From assembly GCF_002865645.1 (NCBI RefSeq), contig NW_020194562.1, forward strand, positions 1,054,001 through 1,118,000: a stretch of 64,000 bases of DNA. The letters are read 5' to 3'. The stretch comes from Hyaloscypha bicolor E (Eukaryota > Ascomycota > Leotiomycetes > Helotiales > Hyaloscyphaceae). The notes beneath the pieces are model-generated. The model had not been told where the DNA came from and ran no database searches. It was given only the letters and a program-made list of their open reading frames with translations. A program made the translations under genes and the position numbers. Positions 48,331 through 58,760 of the stretch are shown in pieces; the stretch's first letter is position 1, and every line of letters starts with the position of its first letter.

Positions 48331-49085
48331 CGGAAAGCAATAAGGATCAGAAGACCAAGCGATTTTCGAATCTGGTTTTCGACCTTTAATGTCTAATTTG
48401 TGGTACGTGTACACCCAACCAAAAATCGCCTATATATTATGCCCTCTCTTCCTATGCCTCTACTTATTATTACTACTTAAAATATTACACTCTTTTTAAT
48501 TCTTATTTATATATATACGAGAGAGGGGTAAGAGAGGGATAGATAGGGATGGGGGAGGGGGGGGGAGGGGGAGGGGGAGGAGATAGAGGGCGAGTGAAAA
48601 GTAAAAAGTAAAAAGTAAAAGTTAAAATATGGAAAGCAAAAAGCGAAAAGCGAAAAGCGAAAATCGAAAAGCGAGCTTTAAGGCATGCGACTCGCGAGGA
48701 AAAGGAAGCCCTGTAATTATAGGCTACTTATTACTAAATTTTAGGGCTATAATTATTAAATTATAGGCTATAGGTACTAAAAATTTAGTGCTTTGTAATA
48801 TAAATTTTTAGTAAGGTCCCCTTGCCCTGCCCTCCCCCCTCCTTCCCTTCCCCCCTGCCCCCTTCTCCCTCTCTTACCCTTATACTTATAAAGAGAGTGA
48901 GAAGAATTAAAGAGAGGAAATATTTAAAGTAATAATAGAGGTACAGGGAGAGGGGACGTAATATATAGGCATGGTATATAGGTGTTTGTGATTTTTGGTA
49001 GGGTACACACGTGCCACAAATCAGATATCGAAGGTCGAAAACCAGATTCGAAAATCGCTGGTCTTCTGATCCTTATCGCTTTCCG
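48331..49085. mobile_element. 755-bp non-autonomous TIR element (TA flanks)
   Basis: The first ~250 bp are the reverse complement of the last ~250 bp. The ends are CGGAAAGCAATAAGGATCAG and CTGATCCTTATCGCTTTCCG, flanked by TA (48329-48330 and 49086-49087). The arms share GCGATTTTCGAATCTGG and a purine/pyrimidine-rich inner part (GAGAGGGGTAAGAGAGGG). The centre (48595-48680) has AGTAAAA and GCGAAAA short tandem repeats. There is no coding capacity. Size, long arms and TA duplication fit a fold-back type MITE. The arms differ mainly by transitions. Confidence 0.85.
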
Positions 49086-49092
49086 TAGTCAA

Positions 49093-49260
49093 TCCCAGTG
49101 CCGACGAAGGCGAGTCTGTGCCCTACCTCTTCGGTAACCTCGATCTGCGGCCACCTCCTAGGCGATCTTTACTCTTGCTCACTCAACTCGGAACCTGCCT
49201 CTTCGGTAACCTCCCCTTTTGGATGCTTGTACTGTGGCCCGTCATTACCCTAGTCACCTA
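49093..49260 (-). repeat. Repeat related to the right end of the window
   Basis: The reverse complement contains GAGGTTACCGAAGAGGCAGG, GAGTTGAGTGAGCAAGAG, TAAAGATCGCCTAGGAGG and GTGGCCGCAGATCGAGG. The same boxes occur in plus orientation at about 63740-64000, so the two form an inverted pair 14.5 kb apart. Inside each copy the GAGGTTACCGA box recurs, showing short internal tandem structure. Confidence 0.65.
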
Positions 49261-49489
49261 CGTAGACTTTATCTGCACTTCCTCCGGAGGGTGATTGGTG
49301 TATTTCAGTGCAATGGATTGAGTCAGGCCCGGCCCCACGAAACTCTGCAGCTCGACCCTTCCTCCGCTGTTTGCGGAAGGCATCCGTGAACATATCAGCC
49401 ATTCAAGTAGTAGTCACAAGCATTAATTGGCACTGGGATGTCTATACGGGTGGCGCTGGTGGACGAGCTTTTGTTCTGGCTGCCTTATA

Positions 49490-49771
49490 TTATGTGACTT
49501 GGACTGTGACTTGACTGGCTTCCTGATTCACGCCTTTATAACTTTGCTCGATGGTGGTGAGCACCGTCGGCTTCAGATGTTTCTGTTTCGGAGGCATTCT
49601 TATCAATCTTTTAACGCAGTTAGCACAGGGTTGCAGGTATAAAAGGTCTTGGAAGAATGTAGAGAGAGACGGAATGAGACCGTCCACTAAACGCAATCGA
49701 TCCCATATGCTCGCACGTTCTCTATCGCCGAAGGCGTGTTGCACGTGGGGTGTAGACTTCTGCCTGAGGAT
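49490..49771 (-). pseudogene. Fragment of a DUF3723-family protein
   Basis: About 90 codons include FGDRERASIWDRLRLVDGLI, then PSLSTFFQDLLYLQPCANCV, KRLI and TTIEQSYKGVNQEASQVTVQ. I recognise this as the core of the fungal DUF3723 family (R..IW.RL....LIPSL.TFFED..YL..CA.C.KRL). DUF3723 proteins are usually several hundred residues, so this is a truncated piece; it ends at a TAA and the matching C-terminal half is not found next to it. The family is poorly understood but often rides in giant fungal mobile elements (Starships). The call comes from pattern memory, not a search. Confidence 0.5.
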
Positions 49772-50676
49772 TTATTCATATCGCCGGATATCGGCGCCTG
49801 GCACGGGGGACGAAGACTCAACACCTGTACGTGGTGTCCCCTACGAAGCAGATCAACGTATGCACCTAGGCTTATTTTGCTCACCGCCCTTTGCCAGCGT
49901 TCGAATTGAGCAAATGCAGCAGATCTACCTCGAACACCTCTCAAAACGCTCAAATCTAACTAATAGCCGCCATCAAATTCATCAAATCTAGCCATCAAAT
50001 TTCGCTCCTTACTTTCCCGCTTAACTGGTAGCAAGTTGCGGAGTATGTAGATTCCACAGAGAATCTCCACGCTAATGAGTAGGGAATCTAGATGCCCTGG
50101 CCGAATATTTCAAGCATCTGCCTCGACCGATGGAAGTCCAGCAGCGGCAGGCTGAAAGCTTGTCTCCCTATCAGAGGGGTGAGAAGACAGGTACGTCCGA
50201 CCTACAGTCATGATGAATATTGCATTAGGTAGTCCTTCTATTTCTCGACTCCTTTTCATCTCACACCTTGTTGTCTATCTCGCTAGGCGAACAAAATTAT
50301 CGTGAGGCGTTGTGAGTGCATTCGACTCTCCAGCCGCATCTTATCACCACTCTCCCATGACCAATTACGGTGTAGAGGTTTCAGAACTAGCGTAGAAGAA
50401 GTTCAATAGAGTCTAGTACATGCAGCCACAGCAGCCACGCTTTGATAAGAAATCCATTCGAGAATGACACGTGTAGATGTCAGTGGCTTCATTTTGGTTC
50501 TCGACGCTTGACTTGTATGTAGTATTAGTGCATTGGTTCTGTCTATTTAGCTGCGTCCCCGCGCGCCCATCCCCGCTCTTCTAGGTGCTGATCTCTATCC
50601 CTAAGACTACTGTGGTATCTGATTACACCCTCTAAAGCGAACATATCCCATACGTGCCAACATTGCAAACATAGCC
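49772..50676. other. Intergenic, no gene seen
   Basis: Composition is normal. Open frames on plus (to 49991) and minus overlap and have no recognisable motif. The right part, from about 50240, is probably the promoter and 5' leader of the gene at 50677. Confidence 0.4.
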
Positions 50677-52669
50677 ATGGAAAAGTCAGCCTCTGAAGTG
50701 GCTGAGGTACCAGATAGCGACTCCTCTCCAGTCGCCCTCGAGCCACCGAACGCTGCCCATCAGAGTGACAGGAATTCGTCCCGCTGGAGAATCGGCTGGC
50801 TAGTACCAACTCAGATGGTTGTACTCCTGACATCCGGAACTCTTCTGGCCGTTGGACATCATCTGTACTATAATTCCCTGGCTGGACAACCTGTCGGCAA
50901 GACATCGCAACAATGGGCCACCAGATTTGGTACTGCGTTCACGTTCCTTGTCAAAGCCTGCCTTGTCAGTGCTGTTTCGACAGCATACATACAACACATT
51001 TGGGTTATGTTTCGACAGAAAAGCATGTCTATTGGTGCACTAGACGCGACTTTTAGTGCTACTACTGATCCATTTTCCTTCTTAAGCATCGAGATGCTTA
51101 AACGGGTAAAGATTGGGGCCCTTCTTGCCTTGCTGACGTGGTAAGCTCATAAACCAAGTATGATCCTGTAGCCTGAGAAGAAAACTCACAAGATATCCCT
51201 TACTAGGACCATTCCATTGGCAACGATCGTGCCTCCATCAACATTGTTCGTCATACCTGCCGTCGCGCCGGAAGTTCTCAATCTGCCCGTCAAGGCACCG
51301 AATTTTACCGCGGCGGAGACATTTGTTAATTTCAATTTCCACCACACTCCGGGCCAAGGGAGCCGCCAACCGGTGGATACAGCGAATTACCAAAAGCCGA
51401 TTGCCCAACTTTCCAGGCTAGCATCCATTGCACTCATCGGAGGTGATATTGTTTCTATTGAAAGCCCAGCTCCGAACGCTACCTACACCTTACAATTCTT
51501 TGGACCATCGGTGCAATGTGACACCGCAAATTCAACCACCATGGATATTCTGAGTCTGAGAATGGGATACCCCCTCTCAGCGAGTTCAGTGACCGAGGCG
51601 CTAGCATACACCGCGGTTCTGAATAATCAAGAACAACTATTAGTTGGTTGGACTAAGACGGTTAACGGGACTCAAATCCATGGGGTACTTTGTGAGCTCT
51701 ACAACACATCTTACACTGTGCATTTCCACTTCACGAACACATTGCAGACAGTTGATCTGCTAGATCGAACAATCATCAATCCTACCGCCATTTCGGGAAG
51801 TACTTACGTTATTGTTCGGGACATCACTGCCCCCGTGAACACTACACAGTTTGACAAATCCACTTCCCCTGTGTTTCAAACCTATTCCTACCTAGGCTTG
51901 CTCACTGCATTTGCCAATGTTATCGTTGGGGATCTGAGTATCGCCGTAGATGCGACTGATTCTACTACGTCGGTACTGAACACCAAGTTGGGTTTCGGGC
52001 CCGACCTGAATACTCTAGCTTCAGAACAGCCGAGGAGTATTCTATTTCCGAATTTGACGATCCAGGCAGGATTGGAGGAGATGTGGTTTAATTTCACGAT
52101 GTCATTATTTGGCGCAGACGGGAATGTGACAAAGTATAATGAGTAAGTATAGGTGTAATCCAAATTCCATTAGAGTGTCATGTTATTTCAGGCTGTTGAA
52201 CGTCTTAGGCCCTTGGCTAACATTTACATGAAATAGATCTACAGCCGTCACGTCAGACATTATACAGAACATCTTCCAATATAACACCCTCGATCTTTTT
52301 CTCGCCTACTTCTTTTCTGTCCTCGTCACTACCTTTGCTACTCTCGTCGGGATCCGTGCTCTCTATATAAACCGCGTCAGCTACGCTGCTAACTTCTCAT
52401 CTATCCTGCGGACAACTCGCAATCCGAACCTCGACCAGATTGTCCGCAATACGGCGTCTACGGAATTGGACACAAAGTGCAATTGCATGGGAGCTAAACC
52501 GCTACCAAAGTCGTTGAAAGGAAAACAGTTGAAATTCGGGATTCCGAATGGGTCGGGCCACGCATCGTTTGATGTTGTAGAGGAGGGACAAGATGGGGCG
52601 CAGGAGGATGGGGTGCAGGATATACGTGGAATAACGGAGTGCCCGGGGAGTGGGCATCAAGCGCCGTAG
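50677..52669 (+). CDS. Fungal multi-pass membrane protein of unknown function
   Basis: Three exons (50677-51140, 51207-52142, 52237-52669) give 610 residues with all introns GT-AG and in phase. There are three N-terminal membrane segments (MVVLLTSGTLLAVGHHLYY; AFTFLVKACLVSAVSTAYI; IGALLALLTWWTIPLATIV, the last formed across intron 1). A roughly 330-residue lumenal/extracellular domain follows with many N-x-S/T sites (NFT, NAT, NST, NGT, NTS, NLT, NFT). Then comes one C-terminal membrane segment (LFLAYFFSVLVTTFATLVGI) and a ~90-residue basic-to-acidic cytosolic tail. This layout matches a common ascomycete family often labelled formylmethionine-deformylase-like in automatic annotation, a label with no mechanistic support here. 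The start ATG has a fair context (GCCATGG). It looks intact and RIP-free, unlike its neighbours. Confidence 0.8.
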
Positions 52670-53558
52670 AGCTTACTACAATTGGGATGAAGCGATCCCC
52701 GGTTCAAACCCCCCACGTTGGCAGAGCAGCGCCGTTGGTTTTGATTAGGGGTTTGCGGCCGACCACATCAGGCTAGGAGAACAGGACCTGTCCCAGCAGA
52801 TCCAGTGGCAGCAGCAGCGGTTGCAAGTTCAGGCACGAAATCAGCAAGGAGGGATATGTGGGATATGGAGGATCGATTACTCTGTAAACCACTGCTATCC
52901 TGTTGGTACAGTGTATGGTTCTTGACACATCTAACTATAAGGCATAAGTATTGTACATGCGTGTGGAAGCTCGCCTCTCTTCTCGCAGGCTTATAATCAC
53001 ATCATATCCCATCTCACCAGTCCCCTCACATTGAGAGATCCAGCAACCCATCCCTCATCTCCATCCACCTTGACAGATGAATTGTCAGTCATGGCTCCCA
53101 CAAGCACTTTCGACGACGAACAGACTCGTTCGCAGCGGCGAGAATGATTGTGCAGTGAAGTCGACGTCCGATTTTCTGGGCGGTTGTCGCGGGGGTGCCA
53201 GCGCCAAAAATGGCTGACATGGTCTGTGCTCACAATTATTTTGACCGATTGTGCAAGCGACTGTATTCTGTAATGTCTGAATAGACCGTTCGAGAGATCA
53301 TCAAACACAAGGGCATCCAATACAGACCATCTAGATCAAATAGCCACTTAGGACGGAACGAAAAGATAAAGATATAATTGAAGAGACCTCTAAACGTGGT
53401 TGGAAATGAAGGCGAGCCGTGAAATATTAGCTGGGATCAACCTACCATATGCTTCCGGTGACTACCCCCGACCAAGCCAAAAGCAACTTGAGCTAAATTA
53501 GGGTCTACATAACTCCCAATAGCATGGAATCAAAGAAGGAAGTCGCAAGATGAAAAAA
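52670..53558. other. Intergenic, no gene seen
   Basis: No supportable gene. A GGTTCAAACCCC box at 52700-52712 resembles a tRNA T-arm but no tRNA can be folded around it. A minus-strand frame at 52997-53320 shows no recognisable family. Confidence 0.4.
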
Positions 53559-54713
53559 TCAATAAGGAAAAACCCTCGGTCGGAGGTCGATCTTGTGGAC
53601 TCTCGCCACGTGATTTTTGAAGTGCATAACGTGGTCGAGAACCAATCCTTGAGCCTTGCAGACAGGGTGGTAGCAGATGATCCGCTGCTCTGCTGGCACC
53701 TTGCTCAAGTGAACATTCTCGACATGGTCCCACATGTGCGAAACGCGGTTAAAGGTGCGCGTTCGTTGCTCGTAGGGAAGCCGCTCGTTTCCGATGCAAA
53801 AAATACATTGAGTCTTTTGACAAACGACGGGAAATTCGATAGCCGGTTGGGAGGGCTTGGGAGCGGGAGATTCCCTTTTGATCAGATCTTTTGATCAGAT
53901 CTTTGAAGGCTGGAACCGACCGTGGCTTGCGAGTGCGAGTTTGAAACTCCTGTCGAGAGGCGAGCGCGACGAAAAGATTGATGGCAGATACCTTCCGAGC
54001 AACGATAGCTTGGAGAGTTAAATCGGTAGAGAAATCGCAAAGGATCTGTTGTAATTGTGTCCGTTCTGAGAGTTGGTGCTCAATGATAGGCTCATCGTCA
54101 TTCTCTTCCTCTACAAGTTCCCTCCCCCCAAGTGGTTCTACAGCCATCCGAGTCTCTCGCTGCTCCCACTCAAGGCCTTGAGCTTGGGTACTACATCGAG
54201 AAGCGTCTCGCAGCTCTTATGGTTCGCTACCTGTGGTTTCGCTGCGTTCTTGATTCTGGATCTCGTCCTGTAGTGCCTCGGCCGAGCGAGGACTTGGGGA
54301 GGTAGGTGTGCCGGCCGATAACGATTCCACTTGTTGCTCTCCCAAAGCCAAACCTAGTTCTTTCTCCAATTCAGCCATATTTTCATCTGTCCATCCATCA
54401 TCGCCGTTGTCGGGAAGCTTGGGGAGGGAGTGGAGCGCAAATTCCACTGATGTGCTCTGAGTGATATCGTCGAGACCTTGCTGGTTGGTCTGATACAGTG
54501 GCTTGGAGGATTGGGAGAGGGTCTTGGTTTGAGCTTGTGCGGGAGCAGAAGGCACGCTGTACGGCTCAGAGGCGAGTTCTGAGGTTGCGAAGGTGTCGTA
54601 CAGACTCGCGTCCTGTTCAATGTGTCCAATATCGACATCACCGGAAGTGCCTTCGGCCTCATCCCCAGCACTTGATTGAACTGGGTCGTTATTATCAAGA
54701 ATTACTGGTTGAT
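53559..54713 (-). pseudogene. C-terminal part of a DUF3435 (tyrosine recombinase/Starship-captain family) gene, broken
   Basis: On the minus strand a frame runs through IIEHQLSERTQLQQILCDFS, then TDLTLQAIVARKVSAINLFV, the typical post-catalytic block of DUF3435 proteins. After a frameshift it continues in QCIFCIGNERLPYEQRTRTF, MWDHVENVH, CYHPVCKAQGLVL and HFKNHVARVHKI, the paired Cys/His finger-like tail of the family, ending at 53559. Two lesions are visible: a TAA at 54217-54219 (former CAA), and a 13-bp tandem duplication at 53876-53901 that causes the frameshift. The part before the TAA (VEFALHSLPKL, GWTDENMAELEKEL) is not DUF3435 that I recognise. The N-terminal catalytic region (Arg..His-x-x-Arg..Tyr) is absent, so only the last third of a captain-sized protein is left. 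It is transcribed towards the membrane protein gene. Confidence 0.8.
53876..53901. repeat. 13-bp tandem duplication inside the DUF3435 pseudogene
   Basis: TTTTGATCAGATC occurs twice, back to back. Thirteen is not a multiple of three, and the two recognisable DUF3435 frames lie on either side; counting only one copy places both in one frame. Confidence 0.9.
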
Positions 54714-55310
54714 CTGCATATAATTAGCGGCCCGCTTCTGAGTATAAGGGACAGCCGGTGTACCTGCCTCGACTACCACCCTGACGTTCACCTAATTGTA
54801 TTCGGTTGACTTGCAATCTGGCCCATGTGCAAGCCACCAAACTTTGATACCACACTTTTCTACTATCGGAGCACTCACTGGTCAATCAGGTAGCATTCCA
54901 CGATGCACTGCGTGCGATTCGGCGGGAAAGGTTGGCAGCCATTGAACTTACTCGTGCCTGGAGAGCTGGCTCTGAATACAGAATCTGATTAGGTAAGGCT
55001 CCTACAAGAAAATGACTTGCCTCTCCAGAGGGCTACTTCAGGTATAGATATCCTCATCCTCTTCTGCAATCGATATCGTTTGCGGATCTACTGCCCCTAT
55101 CCAAGAAGCACTCGTATCATTTGGAATAACCATGGCTTTAATCACATCCCCCAACCAAATTCCGGGCTTCCACTGCCAGCTAACTCTTGCTGATCTCCAA
55201 AACTCGACTACCGCATGAGTCTCACTTCAGTACTTCAAAATGACTTAACGATAGTTCATGGCTAAATGAAACTCAGGTATAATATACTCGTTAATAGCAA
55301 GGAGCTATAA
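54714..55310. other. Unassigned; scattered coding-like pieces
   Basis: On plus, about 54890-54995 reads AFHDALRAIRRERLAAIELT, and 55050-55200 reads GITMALITSPNQIPGFHCQL followed by stops. On minus, a possible intron (GTACAC..GCAG, 54714-54763) would connect the DUF3435 pseudogene to upstream sequence, but the phase does not work. No family recognised. Confidence 0.3.
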
Positions 55311-55940
55311 TCAGAGATATCTACTACACACTTACAAAACCTTACCGAGATTTTTGTTAAGTATAACGTCTACGAGAGGCTTAGAGTCCACCTCATCCAT
55401 GGCCATACCAAGGTTGTAGCTGGCAACGTGATACTGGGCCATTCCTTTATAGAACCTTCGGGTCGCTGGGCGAAACTAATCCGGATAGAAGAGGTTAATC
55501 TTGCAGACATATACGGACATATCTTTAAGCTCGTCGACGGAGGTCGCTTTATAGCTTACGAATATATCAAGGGAAAAGCAAGTAATCTGTCTGATATTAG
55601 TACCGATTTCTTCGAAGACTTGATTGAATATCTGTAATTACATTAGTTGGAAGCCACCGTTAGACTCCAAATTCTTGGCTAATCTATTAGGAACATGGCC
55701 GAATTCGACTTCGGAAACTGCGGAACGGTTATACTAAACGAGCAAGATATCTCTTATGTAACTCCTTTTAGGATAATAGGGTGGGTCTTTACTCGTAAAG
55801 AGGGATTGGTATCTTTTAAGGGCAATGAGATACACATGGAAACGGTAAAGGGGCCTTATAAAGTCTTAATTAACGCAAAACTCGCACTAAACATTACTGC
55901 TCTTAAAGCCATTCTAAAGCGCTATAAGGTCATTAACTAG
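55311..55940 (+). pseudogene. Conserved fungal protein of unknown function, copy 1, with RIP-type stops
   Basis: A single plus-strand frame of about 210 codons reads LTEIFVKYNVYERLRVHLIH, GHTKVVAGN, HSFIEPSGRWAKLIRIEEVN, YGHIFKLVDGGRFIAYEY, then EFDFGNCGTVILNEQ and IIGWVFTRKEG, ending ...LKRYKVIN. It is interrupted three times within 55635-55690 by TAA, TAG and TAA, each explained by C-to-T in CAA/CAG. A TAA at 55308 marks the left edge of the readable part. It aligns along most of its length with the gene at 58300-62466. I do not recognise the family. The stops suggest a recently inactivated gene rather than random DNA. Confidence 0.6.
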
Positions 55941-56005
55941 GTAAGTTATTATATATTTCGGGAAATCTAATAGTAATATAGTATTATAGGGAATCTCTTA
56001 GATAA

Positions 56006-57229
56006 TTATATAGGGTTAGAACCTGTCAGATACAAGTAGCTTATAGGGTCTCTATTACACTCCTTTAAGGCCTATGCCAGTCTACGCAACTGCCCTTTAC
56101 CGTTTCCTATATTAGCTAGAACTCTCCTATAATAGAGGAACAAATAGCTTGACCTTAATTAATCTGTCCCTTCCGACCCATATAACTCCTCAGTCAACTT
56201 TAACTCATCTTTGAGAAATATATCAAGATAGGTAGTATCCTTTATAGGGCTTACCGTCCCATTTTTCTAGCGAAAACCATATCGGAATAGAACCCCAAGG
56301 GTTCTAACTTCATTAATAGCATAGCAACATTTATCCGAGATTATATATTCGATTTCTCTTAATAAAGTCTTCCAAAATAGCACTCGTAATCGGAAAGAAT
56401 TATATCCAAAGTATAAAGAAAAAGGATCACTTCCAAAGTATAACTAGCCATTAGGGCAGCTGTAACCAAGTATACTCTCTAGTTCCTATAGAGCCATACC
56501 GAATGGTTCGATAGTAGTATCTGCCCAGTCAAATATACTAGTAATATAGCCGGTATTAGGATTAACAAGGATATTTATACCTGAGAGATCTTGGTAAGTT
56601 AAAACCCAAGATACTAGATCTATTATTAGACCCATATTTTTCTATATGTTTTCGAGGATTTTCGTAAATCGAGGAGATAGGGAAATAGATAACTACTTGA
56701 GTTTAGTAGTATAGAGATGGATTTTGTCTTTAGCTAGAGATTAGGGGGTTTTCTATAATACTATATAGAACCTATAGTATTATATTAGCTAGTAGTATAA
56801 ATTGATTTAATAATATACAAAGACCTACTTGGCAAAGTCTATAACTATAATATCTAGCTTAGCTATAGTAATCATACTAGCTATAAATAAATACCTAATA
56901 CTAGTAATGATTTCCATAACCTAGACAGATACCGAAGAGTTAGGCATTAAGCCATAATATATAGTAGCTAAAGCAAGATAGCCGTAGACTTATTTAGTAA
57001 GCTTGGTTATTAAACTATTAAGGGGTAATACTTTTGATCGAAATTAAATAATAAGCCCCGAGTTTGACTATAGTATATAACTATAAAAGCCTTACCAGGG
57101 TATTGGTATTACGGAGCCCTTTGCCAGGTTCTAGGCAAACATATTATAGTTATCTTAGGTAATCTTATTCTATATCTCAAATAGATCTAATATTAGTTTG
57201 GCAAAAAAATAACAGATAAAGAGGTCCAT
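56006..57229 (-). pseudogene. Aminoglycoside-phosphotransferase-like (APH/kinase-fold) pseudogene with RIP-type stops
   Basis: One minus-strand frame from ATG 57229 to a stop at 56006 (about 407 codons). It contains FRSKVLPLNSLITKLTK in the N-lobe region and the catalytic-loop block LTYQDLSGINILVNPNTGYI. Next comes SIFDWADTTIEPFGMAL, the metal-binding Asp-Trp motif of fungal APH-like proteins, then an acidic/aromatic C-terminal part (ELYGSEGTD.., SYLFLYYRRVLANI). The catalytic motif normally starts His-x-Asp; here it is Tyr-x-Asp (CAC/CAT to TAC/TAT). At least ten in-frame TAA/TAG codons sit where Gln or Trp fits (for example AL-stop-ELES for ALWELES-like sequence). Such proteins phosphorylate small molecules or are uncharacterised; the substrate is unknown here. 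The frame is otherwise uninterrupted, so damage is by point mutation only. Confidence 0.7.
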
Positions 57230-58299
57230 ATTATTATTAGGTTCGTCTAGTTCTGAACCGTTATAAAGAGGACAAGTAGAAGACGCTAGCAAATGAATTT
57301 CGTACTATTCCTAATTCATATAAGCCGTATAGCCATAGTATATATACCTATAGTTTAGCCACCTCTTGAGATCGGGTATTATATTAAGGCTTCCAGAATT
57401 TGCAAAATATCTATATACCTAAAGCGGTCGGCGAAATTTTTACTAGAAAAGTACTCAGGAGCATTTCAATTTTAGCGGAATTTTGCATATCTTTTTAGCC
57501 TGAAGAGTATTGGAGCCCAAATGTACCGGGTCTACTCGGCCACTATCGGCTTGCTGAGCGAATTATATGGTATTATGCCCTACCACTTGCAAAGTCCCGT
57601 AAACCACAATTTCGTACATAAATAACCTCATTAACCTCTCGAATTGTAAGCAAGAGATCAGATATCCCAAGGTTATTCCTGAGCAATAACAATAACTTAG
57701 TTATTCTACCGGAACGGCTCCGCCCAGCTCCGCTAATAGATTTCACCCCACCTATACTAAGGATAGCCGTTACGTAACTATTTTCCGTTCTATATTAGCA
57801 TTTTTACCCCAGTAATATATATTACCAGATTCATTTCTCCCTCGTACCGCACGCCTTTACCATACCTGCTTCTGCCCATCGCACTTAATATAGTCTATTA
57901 AAAACACAGGAATTGCCTCTGGCATTATAGGCTCGACTTTACCTTTGGCCTCTACATAAATAAGTCAACCTCATTCTCCAAATCTCGCCACGGCATAACC
58001 ACATCCTCCATAGCCAAGGTAATATTAGGACAAGCCTCTATCCATCCTATAGCCTATCATAGCTACTTATATACTATACAGGCAATAGTCCTATTCCTCT
58101 CCTCAAGCTCGTACGTTTTCAGCTCGTATCTAGAACCGTCGCACATTTACGCACTTGGCCAGCTTTACGAAACTATAGGAGCAAAACCATTCGACATTCC
58201 TGGCCTTAACAAGGCTCTAAAAGTCCAGGACTTGGAGGAAAGCCGTAATATATAAGGAACGGGGGCTCTGAAATTGGTCGATTTTTAACTAGTTTATAT
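57230..58299. other. Unassigned, mildly RIP-affected
   Basis: The minus frame of the APH-like pseudogene stays readable for about 20 codons above its ATG. The remainder has no recognisable gene; 57870-58250 has near-normal composition and could hold the 5' part of the gene that follows. Confidence 0.35.
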
Positions 58300-58760
58300 A
58301 GTTATAATATACTCCCGACCAATTCACAATAACCGGAAATCCTTGAGTTATACATATATAACCTTACTATAATCTTCGTTCGGAATCGTACTAAGAGGGT
58401 CCTCGGCATCTATCTAGCCCATGGCCACTTCGCTGCCCCTGATAATACCACCCTACTAGGTATTAACTATAATAAGCCATACTCTCGATAGGCCAGACCT
58501 ATGGCGATCCGGACTATAGACCTCAGTAATGTATATGGATATATATTTGTTCTCACAGACTATAGTTTCCATCCATATAAGTATTAAATAGGCCCTCTAC
58601 CCGATTTATTCGAAGTTAATAGTACCTTCCTCCTGGAACTCGCCGAATATCTGATTACAAATAACCTTTTAAAGCTTATCGGACTTCAAGTTATTGATCC
58701 AAATCCCATATATATATTAGAGCTCATTCTCCCTCAAAGAACTATTATACTAGATGTCTC

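Noticed and set aside
52695..52715. GGTTCAAACCCC, a tRNA T-arm/B-box-like motif
   Set aside because: No acceptor, D-arm or anticodon arm can be folded from the surrounding 80 bases, so no tRNA gene is called.
54890..54995. Plus-strand AFHDALRAIRRERLAAIELT fragment as a gene
   Set aside because: Only about 35 coherent codons, no start, no family recognised, and the neighbouring pseudogene runs on the other strand.
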